Source of the DNA: Dimorphilus gyrociliatus
Taxonomy: Eukaryota > Annelida > Polychaeta > Dinophilidae
Length of the DNA: 64,000 nt
Direction of reading: 5' to 3'
Assembly (NCBI GenBank): GCA_904063045.1
Contig: CAJFCJ010000022.1
Span: 558,001-622,000 of the forward strand
Position numbers and translations under genes: made by a program. Positions 47,635 through 59,714 of the stretch are shown here, one piece after another (the first letter of the stretch is position 1; every line of letters begins with the position of its first letter). The notes beneath the pieces were generated by a model. It was not told the DNA's origin. It did no database searches and saw only the letters and a program-made list of their open reading frames with translations.

Positions 47635-48826
47635 TAATTTTGAGAGTATTTTTTCGTCGCCAAATTTCACCGGTGAATGGATCTTTTAAAGATTTTCTTG
47701 GAAAAATCAAAGCCGCTCTAGCGCGGAGAACATTCCTCTACCGGATACGGATACATTATGAATTAGCTACCAGTTTATATTTTTTTTTGTTAAAAAAATG
47801 GTGGCAACTTTAAACGGTCAGAGACTATTTTACAAAACTCAATAGATAAAATTGCTTCTTACGCAGTTAAATACAATACACATATGATATAAATACACAA
47901 TTTTTAAAAATGGATTAGATTTTGAAAGATTTTAGTTTATATCTCATTTAAAAATTTGTATAAACATATTATATAATCTTAATCAATATAAATATACAGT
48001 ATATTGCTATTACTATACACTGTTCTATATTTCATTAGATAACGGATCAATATTTCCAGTGCATATTTTGATATAGGATTATATTTGTCTACAATTGGAC
48101 ATTTGTGTGAATCTCTGGTCATTAGAAGAGCCATTAGTTCCCGATTTAACTACAGAGGGCGCTCACTTAAAAAAGCTCCGATTCTCTTGAGATTGGTTGA
48201 AAGGAGATAAATTCGCATGAATATTAATACAAAAAAGCAATATAGGGCATTTGATTGTTTGATGAGTATTTCATAGAGTTTCATTAAATAGGGTTGACTA
48301 GAAAAGAAGAAGGATGATTCATGTCCAGATAGGGATGAGAACGAGGGAGATGGATGGAGATAAAGAGAAAATATTTTAGTGTTACATTTGGCCGTTTATT
48401 GTAAAGAGAGAAAAAAACATAGAGGAATGTTAATTATTATCCATTTAAGCTTTATTTCAATCCGAATTCCCAATACACACGAGTCTTAAGCAATATAATA
48501 AAAAAGCAATCTTATTTCAGCGGCAGTTGGTGTGAACACAAGACAATATCAAAAATGTCACTAATCTATCATCTGGATATGCGGGTAGCATTTTTTTCTA
48601 ACTCTTCATTTCCTCCATCAGCAAATCACTAAGGATTTTGATATTTATTTGCTATTTGGTAATAGGGTTGGGGCAGTGATTTTGTTTTACTCATACTTAC
48701 GAAACGTTTAGTCAAAGCGATATTGACTTTCTTTTCTATCAATTTCGTCGTTTGAATTGAAATAATGAATTCAGAATACAATCGAAGAAAGGGAATGGAG
48801 GAGAAAGGAAGAGGGGAGAGGAGAGG

Positions 48827-48861
<35 letters not shown>

Positions 48862-49654
48862 AAAGAAGAGAGAAAAAAATGAGGGGAAAATTAGCATATC
48901 CCTAAACGATGCTTAGGTGAGATATTTTACGTTTATAAAACATCAATAAATTAATCGCATACTGGCTAATTACGCGTGTATTAATTTAACGAAATTCTCT
49001 GCGTATCTATCTAATAAAAAACAAGCTGTTCCCTATTTTAAGTAGAATCTAAGGATAAATGTAACGAATAGTTTGTTTTAGCAAGATTTTTATTACCCAA
49101 CGTTAATTTTTCTTTTCTAACGTAGATTCTTTAAATATTTATAATTTTCAAGATTAAGGATATAGTTGATCGGTTTTCAACGGGTTATCTGCTAGAAACA
49201 TAATAAATAAGCCTATTCACTCAACCTTTAACCTAGAACGCTTTATAAAGTATCCTAGTTAGTGATGAATATGTTAAAGAATTCTTTCCTTCCATGTATT
49301 ACAGAAAGATGGAGAGATTTGTAGTAGAAGATAGAGTCTTTTTTCGCATGAATTACCCTAATTTCGCCGTCAAGTAAACACATTAACTACTTCCTTATTC
49401 TCTTAATAATATGAACTCTTTTTCCGCTCAGATTAACATCTCTTAGGCATATAGCCAAGAATTTCGCGTTTTACTCGCCAAAGTATACAAAATCTTCCTT
49501 CTAAAGTTTATTTGGATAGGTGTAAACATCTTTTTCGCCATCTCATTTACATAACAATCATAAATCAACCAATGAACATTTGTCGCTGACATTTGACAAA
49601 CGGTGATTGGTTCGTAAGAGTCACGTGACTCACTTCAAGAGTTTCACTCGAGCA
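47635..49654. other. Intergenic between divergent genes
   Basis: About 2 kb between the starts of the lysine-rich gene and APCDD1. It holds an (AAAG)n microsatellite at 48828-48864 and a CTCF-like word AGAGGGCGCTC at 48154-48164. No gene seen. Confidence 0.5.
48828..48864. repeat. (AAAG)n microsatellite
   Basis: Nearly perfect GAAA tetranucleotide run inside a longer purine tract (about 48783-48885). Confidence 0.9.
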
Positions 49655-52600
49655 ATGGATTTTATGCGTTTGGTATTATTCTTAGGTGAGTTTGAAAAGT
49701 TTATAAACGTAGAAGGATTAATACTGTAATGTGGTATATTCCTCTGAAGAGAATACGTCTGGTTTTTGTTATAACAAAATTTGTACTTTGTCGATAGAAT
49801 TTATCAACAATTTTTTTTTAAATTCACTTTGAAAGAAGAAGAAAATTCTGTAATAACGAAATAATATAACTATTCAGAGAATACATTTAATGTCCCTCTC
49901 TCTCTCTGGTTTCCTTTTCCTCTTATTTCAATTGAAAAGATATATTTATGTATGGAAGATTATTCGTTGTTTTTTTAAGAATAAGCGGGAAAAGAGCAAC
50001 CGAGATAGATAGAGAGAGAGAGAAAACAAGAACATTATAGTTACTTTTACTAATAAATATATAATGTAGAGTAGACTCTATTTAGTAGACATTTTTATCT
50101 CCTTTAATATTATTAAATATGTCAGTAAACACGTTTTAATTCTATAATAAATATTCTTTATCGAAAAGAAAATAAGCTAATGATCTATTCTGTACGGACA
50201 TTTATGAAGTTTTTTTTAGTTGTTACAAGCTGTAGGAAAGTGATAAAGAAATAAAAAACAAGCTCTTTATAAATAAATAGACATAATTATTGATATTTTT
50301 TCTATAAGCGAATAGATACGTTTTTGAAAAGCACCTCTATATGGTATTTATATACACAATAGGAATCTTTTATAATATTGAATTAATGTTAAAAAGTAAC
50401 TTACTAGGAGGTGTGGGTGACTGGGTTGATAACTGGGTGGGTGGTTTATTATTATTGCAATTATTATATAATAGACGTGTTTTAAATGAGCTACCAAAGT
50501 CTTAAACGAGCAGGAAGAAGGAAGAAATTCATTATACGCATCGCCAAATATTTTAACAAGTTGCCGATGATAGAGAAAATCGTAATTTTTAATTGAAAAG
50601 CAAATCTGTTAATAATTCTTTGACAGTAAGATGTTTACGTTTCATTATCTTGGTCAACTTGTGAAATTCAATGTATTCAACGGTTTAAATTATGTAATTA
50701 TTAAGAGTTTGAGAAAAACTCTTATATTAAAAGCTCAACGGGTATGGGGAATGACACTTGTATTAGATCTACTAGGGTAGACAATAATACGTAATTGGTT
50801 ACATACCCGCATTCATTACTCTTAGGGCGTGCGTGCGTGTACGTGCTTGATTGAATAGTCTTTTGATAAATTGTTACAATGTATAGTATTGAATTTATAT
50901 ACTTTAATTTAATTGATTAGATCTGTACGCAAAGTTGTAATAATGTTGTTAATAATCTATTCTTTTTCTCTTCTTTCCCCTTCCGGTTCAAACAACAAAC
51001 AGTATGCTTTTTTACGGCTCCGTTGACGGCTAAAAAAGATGCGTGCTCACCGATTCTCAACAGAATTTATCACGGAAACATAGAAGAGGTGACAAAAACC
51101 GCACTCGAAGGAGAATGGACGTCGGACAGGTATTATTCTCACCCCCCATATTCGTTCTCTCTACGCCTCCGTTCTTCCTTTTAGCAATATAACCGATCAT
51201 TAGTTAGACCCCTCTATTCAAGAGAAGTGGTTTTTTTCTCTCTTTTTCTTAATTTATCATAAAACTGGTTAAACTTTGGTGTCGGAATAGAAAAAAGGCT
51301 TTGAAAAAAACCTATAATTTACCCTAAACTTCCATAATCATTGAACGATTTAAAGTTTTTTATTCCTCTAAACGACGTTAAAATCGCCCTTTGCTAAATT
51401 AAGAATACAATAAAAAAGTATTGAGCGCATTCTTGAAAGCGTTCCATTAGAGGATATAATATTTAGAAGACTTGTAGCTTTCAATGCACCCGCATCGAGT
51501 CGTAAATTGACTTTGACGTTTCGAAGGCGATTCGAACGGAATAGCAAGCATGCGGAAGAATGGATAAGATACGGATTAGAGATAAGAAGGAATCGATTTT
51601 GTTTACACGAAATACTGTTAGAACCATTTCTGAGAGATTTCATCCAAACACAGATAAAATAAATGCAAATTGTTAAGGTAAGATAGTATTTCCCTATCCC
51701 TGTGGGCCAAACTTTCCCAGATCCTTCTTCGCCCTCTTTGATAAAACAAACCTAATCCAAGGAACGAGAAGAGTTTTTAGCAAATTTGTATAGGAATTTG
51801 TTACTTTTACAACCGATAAAAGGGTTTTTCAACACCATATATAATCAGGCGTAATAACCGTTAGATCTATTCATTTGGATCTCAATTTAACCATTGATCT
51901 TTCGTTTAGTTTTCACTCAATAGATTTTATATATATATAGTATATAACAGTCTCCAGGATACAGCTATTGATAGATATATACTTTCTTTTAGTGGTTAGA
52001 ATTTAAAAGTATAAAAAATAAATAAATAAACAGTGTGAAATATCAATCACAATCTGTTTTGGCACTTCAAAGGAAATTTCGTACGGCAAGGCGTCCACGG
52101 AACGATGAATCTCCGATAAGATAAAAAAATATTTTACTGTTACTTAATGTAACTGATATTTATTCCTTTTTTAAAACTCAATCAATTTAAAAAAAAGGGA
52201 ACAGGAAGAGAGCAAGAGGCTGTCTCCGTTATCTTTGTTCAAGCGTAATTCATCTTCATACCCCAGATTTTCAAACAGAGAGCTCTCTTCAAGCATGAGG
52301 TTAAAGTTCATTGAACAATTAGGACAGTGAATGAAACGGATCGAAATTAATTTGAAATGTTTTCAGTTTATCTCGGTGAAAATGAGGTAATAAATCAGAA
52401 AATAGCAAATTATTTGCTAGAGGGCAATGACACCAGAGGGAGATATTTTCCAACTAGCTTTTCCTTTGACTAATTTTGCGTAAGGGTTAAAAGAAATAAA
52501 GAGGAGAGTAGGAGGAGAGAGAGAGAGAGAGAAGGATAGAGAGAAGAAACGAGTGAACAAATAGAGAACGAAAAAAAGTTAATTATCGTAAAAATAATAA

Positions 52601-55289
52601 CTTTTATTCTAATTTCTGTATTTCTCTTTTCTTTCTATCTATCCATCTCCTTCTTTTGGCAGGATATTAATTTGCATTGTAATTATTAATTATTGACGAA
52701 TTTGTATTACGTGACTATTAATTAACGGATACGGTATTTTACAGATGCGAAGTTCGTCCCGGTCCAGAATATCTAATGAGGAAGTATACTATATACCATG
52801 GTAACATTTTCACGGCAACCCAATTCTACTACGGCGACGTCTTTTGTACGCATCCTTTATTTAGTATTTCCGCTCAAGGATTCTTAAAAATATCAAAAAA
52901 GCAAATGATCTTAATCCCGGGAGCCTACAAGGGCATTTATCATTTAACCAAGGTCTCCGTTACTCCATTTACCGATGAGGTAGCAAAAAAGCTCTTTGAA
53001 ATTGTTGATAGAACGTGCGACGAGAAGAGATGGCAATACTCAGATTGGCAAAGAGGCAAAACTATTGATATTCAAAGTCATCTAAAATACCATAATGAAA
53101 TTTTGGATTTTGATTGTACTCACTCGTTCGACTTTTCTCTGAACGAATTGCAGCTCGTACGCATAGAAGAAGAGGTCAGAAAGCATAGAGTCTACCGTCG
53201 CCTTATGCTTGGAGAAATTCACACGGATAGGAATCAAAGAATAACTCATAGGCCTAGTGCATTTCAGATTGAACTCGTGCCTTCCGATGTAAGTATTAAC
53301 TTTTCGTACATTTGCATTTATCTTCATAAATTAAAGTATAAAATTCTTTTCGACACTTACAAAATTCTAAATTCGAACCAAATAATCGCGAAAAATAGCA
53401 TCAAAGAACCGCCAAACTCTGGCCTAGGTTTGCTTTGATCAGGCGCGTGCAATGCGATTTAATGATTGCCAGATTTAGCACGCGTTGTTTGTCCTGTTCT
53501 GGTGTTGGTTTAATGCTAATTAACTTGCGATTGATAACGGATTGAGGTTTCCTAGAGCCGTTGGATGTTTTTGTACAGCGTAATTTTCAGGTGTTTGTTT
53601 TCCCCTAACAGACCGGTCCTAGTCAAGATCATTAAATCTTTTATTGATTTTATCTTATTACATCTTCTAATAATAATACCAATAATAATTACATATAAAT
53701 AATCATTGTTTATAAAATTTCAATTGGTGGATAGCGGGGTAAATGGACCATGAATTAGCGTACAAGTTTATATATCTCTTACGAATTCTCTCTCTCTCTC
53801 TCTCTCTCTCATTTTCGATTGCGTGATTCATAAACGAAAGAGTCTGGTTCCGTTTCTTGTTAGTGAGAAATTTTTTTCTTACTTCTTTTTTCTTTTAAAA
53901 AAAAGAAAAAACAAGTAAACGAGGAAGTACCATTGGTATTGTGTTTTTCTATCAAACTCTTTCTCGTATATGCTGGCAATTAACCGTTATAACTGGCCGT
54001 TATAGCTTAGCTTGGATAGGGGATAGAGTATTTAAGATGACCCCCTCCCCGCCTCCCGCCTTCTTTTCCTCAGTATTTGAGGTCGTCGGTACAACGCTTC
54101 GGAATTGCCTAGACTAATTAAAAATAATTTTTTATTTATAAAAAAGACCATTCAAGAGAGTGTCACCTGCCGCTTTTCTTTATTAGAATTCTATTAGACT
54201 AGGAATGATTTAATGGCAATAATAGGAAAGAAAATATGTTTACTACAATATAATTGGTCGGTTGACGCCTCCGACGAAAAAGGGAATAAGGAGAAATATG
54301 CAAAATACATTAAGTGAGAATACTCTCTTTAATCCTTTTACTGTTTTATTCAACACGTGCAAACATTTTACACCAAACATGGTGCCGACATACAATGAAT
54401 CAAACTCTACCTGACCCCTAATGACCCAAGCGAACCGGGCGTGATTTTTATACGAAATCTTTACTTTTTATCTACTGCTTTACCTATCTATCTACCACAA
54501 GTTTTAACTTTAAATTTCTTGCAGACACACAAATGCGGAATTTGTAAAATGATTGCTAAATCAACAACTTTGAATCCTCCGTCCTTGCACTATCATATTA
54601 TCAACACGGAAACTAATATACCATTAAAAGGAGAATGGTTTAGCGAAAGATGCGAATCCATGTCCTCATCTCATTTTTTAACAAGACGAATGATACTCAA
54701 GGATAATCAAAACTGGGAATCTTATTATCACTATTACTCAGATATCCTTTGTAGAGATGCGCTCTATACGATAACGACAAGTGGTACGTGGAAAGATAAT
54801 GGCCCACACAAGCATATGACTGGAACAAGAAACTTGGTTTTTCACGCTAAACAAGCTACACTTAAGGTCGAAGATAAGAGAATTTGTAACAATCTGAATA
54901 GTGTGGCAGCGCCACCTTGCGGAATCCGCGGATCCTGGTTCGTTGGTAAAGAGCAAAAGTTAACCGAATCGAATGGTTGCCCAGCATTAGGTATTGTTCT
55001 ACCGTATACTGTACACGAGATAGCGAGAATAAACCACAATAATCGACAAGTTCAATTGTTGTTTGGGGCTAGAAGAACAGATTTAGCAACGGAAAAGGAG
55101 GCTGATTATTTGCCAACTTCTTTTCAATCCCCTTTGGCCTTTTGCGGTCATTACATTCCCCGAATGGTAGATTCTCCTAATTCAGCGTTAAAAAAGTATA
55201 AATGGAAAGGTTTTGGAGTTGGTTCAACCTTAAAAATATCGTTTTCGATATTGACAATTTCCATCCTATTTTCAATTATAAACTTGTAA
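49655..55289 (+). CDS. APCDD1-like: APCDD1-like Wnt-pathway antagonist
   Basis: Four exons, 49655-49685, 51003-51129, 52745-53288 and 54525-55289, totalling 1467 nt (488 residues), with all junctions in frame. Signal peptide (MDFMRLVLFLVCFFTAPLTA), then two APCDD1 domains. The family signature is clear in ALEGEWTSDRCEVRPGPEYL and TATQFYYGDVFCTHPLF, and again in the second domain as LKGEWFSERCESM and HYYSDILCRDALYT. Conserved Cys continue through IVDRTC and the CGIRGSWF segment. In vertebrates APCDD1 sits at the cell surface, binds Wnt and LRP5/6 and dampens signalling. Here the C-terminus is a hydrophobic stretch (ISFSILTISILFSIINL) with no cytoplasmic tail. Introns of 1.2-1.6 kb are unusually long for this window and may hold regulatory DNA. 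Confidence 0.88.
53787..53810. repeat. (CT)n microsatellite in APCDD1 intron 3
   Basis: CT dinucleotide run. Confidence 0.9.
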
Positions 55290-56958
55290 AAACAAAGCGA
55301 AAAAAAAAACAAATTACAACAACAAATCAACAAATAAATATATAAATAAACAAACAAACAATTAATCAATCAATCATCAGTCAATCGAATGATTTAACAG
55401 AAGAAAACTTAACTTAAAGACTATAAAAGAAGAAGAAAAAGGAAAAAATAGCACCTTGTCTCAATTTTTTGTGTGTGTTGTTTGATATACTTTTTGCTAT
55501 TAATAGTTGTTTAGAACAAAGATAAAACAAACTAAAAGAATTCTCTTCTCTTTATTATCTTTCATCCTAATTTTGTCTTAACTTTAATTTACATTAGCCT
55601 CTCTCTCTCTATCTCTCTCTTTCTTTCCTTCCTTCTCTGCTTTCCATCTTTCAATGGTACTCTCAAGTAATCTATAGTTGAATATTGTTACAATCTATCA
55701 ACTTAATTAATCTAATCAATTAATTAATTACACACTTCTCTTTGCCACTCTAAACGATCTTAACTAAGCACGGGGAAGGCTTTGTTTGGGATAGAGGTTT
55801 GGTGGGTTTTTCTCCATTTAAAAAATAAACTGACAACAGATGGCGCAAAAAATATACGTTAATATTTTCCTCTTGTAAGGATCAGAAAGTAAGACGTTTG
55901 CAGTGATAGAGCGTGATTTATCGAAAAAACTCTCTTATAACGTCATTAAGCAGATAGTTGTTCGATAATGTAAATATTTCAAGCCTATGAACGGAAAACG
56001 ATAGCACGCAGTCAGATCAAGAGCGCCCATATTCCTGTATTAATGCAATTTCTTGATAAATGGAGTCTTTAATCACCTTTAGTCTGTACGGTGTGAAAGA
56101 GTAAAATACTCACCCCGCAAGAATATTCTATATATTCAATAGAAAGAAAAATATCTTTGATATGCTTTCAAAAAGCACCTCATAGACCTCTGAAAGTATT
56201 CTCTTCCTCATTTCTCTAAGTAGAAGGGCGAATCTTTATACATTTCACAACCAAACAAAACTAAAAGTTACTAATAAAAAGAAGAGTGAAATTACCATTC
56301 ATTCTTTGATTATTACAGTTTTATTTCCATTTTTAGATAGGAAGAGTAGGGAAGGGAGGGGAATACGAAGAAGAGAAGACTCGTGTAAATAAGAAGTAAT
56401 GAGAATGGAAACAATTTCTTTTTAACTAGTTAAAATTTGGTGAAAAGTAGAAGAGAAAGGAAAGAGATAAGAAAGTATTGTATAAGAAATTGCCTATATA
56501 TAATATTTATTATCCTCTCTTCTTCTTGTTTATTTTCTTTTATCTATATCTAAATAAAATAAAAAATATAAAAAAAAGGTGCTTGGATTTTCTTTTTACT
56601 TATTTATTGTAATTAATTCATTTTCTTATCTCTCTCTCTCTTTTTCTTTCTATCTCCATCACTCTCTACAACATTACATTTCATTTATTAAGTGTAATTC
56701 GTCTACTTTCTTGACCTTTCCCTTGTTTAAATGCAGAAATGTAATGTTCACTTCAGATGAGGAAGGAAGCTAAATTTAAACAAATTATGTATTACTTTAG
56801 CGCCACCTGTTACTGAAAACACTCGTTTTTTCTCAGGTTGATAACATTGTGTCTTAGATAATGGTTTGAAATTCGCTCTAAATAGAGATGCATGTATAAA
56901 TAGACTGAACATTATTTTTGCCGATTCATACTTCAATAAAGGAGAGAAAGGGAACAAG
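55290..56958. other. Intergenic, no gene seen
   Basis: About 1.7 kb downstream of APCDD1 and upstream of carboxypeptidase 2. It holds CT-rich runs and two oppositely oriented CTCF-like words (ACAGATGGCGC at 55836-55846; AGCGCCACCTGTTA at 56799-56812). Small open frames are low-complexity. Confidence 0.5.
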
Positions 56959-59559
56959 ATGAAAATTGTTTATTTCATTAGTTTTGCCCTTTTCGCTGCT
57001 GTTTACTCAACAGTGGATGAGAACTTGGCAAGGTATGAACATTATTTCATTCCAATTTCCCTTCCCTTAAAGATTCATATTATTCAATACAAAATTAACT
57101 AAAAAGCCTATTAATAGAAATTATGCTTGCGTAACTTTTGTAACGATGTCACTACATTAGTAAAATATATTGAATATTCATAAGATTATACTATACTAGG
57201 CAATTTTAATGAAATTTATGTATTTACATCTTTTTTTGACTGTAGCTTGATTCATTCCATTATTCTGTTTTATAGTTTCAGCTATAATAAACTTTTAATA
57301 TCAGTTTCAAGCATAAAATCTACAATTTTTCACTGTAAAAGGCAATAATATCTATATAATATGCCAAAATGAATCTAGTAGTCTTCCTAAACTTAATGGA
57401 AGCTAAAGAAATCGAAGGATAAAGAGAGTAGAGTTTCTGTTATCTATTTGTGTCCTGTTTTAATTTACGACGCACAAATGCTATAAATGAATAATTTACT
57501 ATTAAGAAATCTGATAAATCTGATAATGAAAGATCAAATGTGCTAAGAAGAAACTAGCAAAATAAATGGATTGGAGAAAAACAGAAAAGAGACGCCTCAG
57601 CGTCTACTGCCATTATATTTTTTATTTAAATATGACAAAAATATTAACAATAACAATGACAGTAGTAGAATGAAAATAGTCTGTATTGGTCATACTATTT
57701 AATAACGACATGTTATAACTAATAAAGAAGAGCGATATACGGGCAAAAGTTTTGCATCAGATGTTTAAAACTCATTTAGCCCATTAAAAAGTATTAAGAG
57801 TCAGGCACGCTTTTGTTTACCTCCAAATTACCTTAATAGGCCAACAGAAAATAGCGTACTGTCATAACTGATACTCTTCAATTTCTTTCTTAGTCATCAC
57901 ATTCTGAAAATTATTCCATCTTCGGAAGATCATCTTCATTTTCTACGCCAATTAAAGGATGAGGCTGACTTTTGGAATGATGTTGGAAAAGTTGGACAAC
58001 CAGTTCTCCTTCATGTCAATCCCGAAAATGAAAAAATTCTTTCAGAAATGCTAACACAGATGGAAGTTCCTTTTTCCATTGACGAAGAAACTGTAGAAAT
58101 GAAGCTCAAATCCTTTTTTAAGAGTCATCACGCTTCTAGAACTACCGAAAATGTGAAGGATTACGATTTTGATAGATATTTAGAATACGACGAGGTTTGA
58201 ATACAAATTGATCATAATTAGAAAAGTATATACTTATACTCTGTAACAAATAATTCAACAGATTGAACAGTGGTTGGTCAACACTGTGGCAAAATGTACT
58301 AATAATCTGGCTTGTAGCCTTGTCAATATTGGAAAAACTTACGAAAATAGAGATATGTGGGTTTTAAAAGTCAGTATATTTATCGCTGATACTCTTATAA
58401 TAGATAATCATTCTTCTACCGTCGTCCTTTTCGTAATTCTAGGTAGGAAAGACTGTTCCAAATGAGAAAAAGATATGGATTGATGGTGGAATTCATGCTA
58501 GAGAATGGGTTGCCCCTTCAACCGTTATATATACTATTAATGAGTTAATTGATGGTTACTTGAATAATGATCAAGACACTTTAAAGATATTTGAAAAATA
58601 TGACTTTTACTTTCTACCCGTTGTTAATCCTGACGGTTACGTTCACTCTCATTCATCGGTTGGTATTTTTAGAAATTGATGGTCTACAAGTTTTAGCATA
58701 TAATATACATATATACAATACAATGTATATAGTGGAATGTTTCGTCGTTTATACTTATTAGTTTATTTAATAATTTTAGCCGCTGGAGCGTTTATGGAGA
58801 AAAAATCGGAAACCTATTGCAGGTTCCACTTGCGTTGGAGTTGATCTTAACCGAAATTTTAACCACATGTGGGGTAAGTAACAAATTGAGCCCCTCTTTC
58901 TCATTTCTAAATCGTTCATTAATCATGTTTAAAGGAGAATTTGGCTGCTCTCTGAATCCTTGCAGTCAAACCTTTTGTGGCACGGGACCACTATCAGAAA
59001 TTGAAGCCAAAAATTTGAATGATTATATAATGGGATTAGGCGGTGGAAGTATTTTTGATGTATTCATTACCATGCATTCCTATAGCCAGTTATGGATGAG
59101 TCCTTGGGGATATACAGTTGACATACCAGAAGATCACGACGACTTGGTTAGTATTTTTTCCATTTTCCAGCGAAAAATTTTTTATCTCGTATTGGTAATT
59201 GATTTACAGATCGAAGCGGGAAATATAGCAGCCGCCGCCCTCTTTGATGTTCATGGAACAGTATATACAGTTGGACCAGCATCGCACATCTTATGTAAGT
59301 TTTAGTATCAAAGTTGATACCATTGTAGTTGTTGTATAAACGTACGATAAACATCCTAGATACATCAAGTGGTACTTCGCGTGATTGGGCAAAGGGTATA
59401 CCAAAAATAAAATACGTCTACACAATAGAACTCAGAGATAGGGGAACCCACGGATTTCTCCTTCCCCCAGAGCAAATCCTTCCAACAGGTGAAGAAACTT
59501 GGGCTGGTTTGAAAGCTATGTTCTTGCATATCATTGAAAAACAAGGAAATAAGAGTTAA
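56959..59559 (+). CDS. M14A metallocarboxypeptidase, O-like specificity (CP2)
   Basis: About eight exons: 56959-57032, about 57893-58195, about 58262-58370, about 58443-58660, about 58780-58874, about 58936-59144, about 59211-59294 and 59360-59559. Signal peptide ([16 protein letters not shown]), propeptide ([18 protein letters not shown]), then the peptidase. Zinc ligands His and Glu in GGIHAREW and His in TMHSYSQ. Substrate-binding LWRKNR and VDLNRNF, Tyr248 equivalent in HILYTSSG, general base Glu in YTIELRDRG. All catalytic residues are present. The specificity residue, seven after that Tyr, is Arg (59380-59382, GTSRDW), as in vertebrate carboxypeptidase O, which removes acidic C-terminal residues; this prediction is inference. 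Unlike vertebrate CPO it has a full propeptide and no C-terminal hydrophobic anchor. Same strand as CP1, about 12 kb apart with APCDD1 and the lysine-rich gene between. Confidence 0.88.
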
Positions 59560-59676
59560 ATTTGTAAAAAAAAAAAAAATACACAAAGAAACGAAATTTA
59601 CGTTTTTCGAGTCAAGTTGAATGTTGTAAAAATGAAAACAAGAAAAAAAACACAATCAAACAAGTCAGATAATACC

Positions 59677-59714
<38 letters not shown>

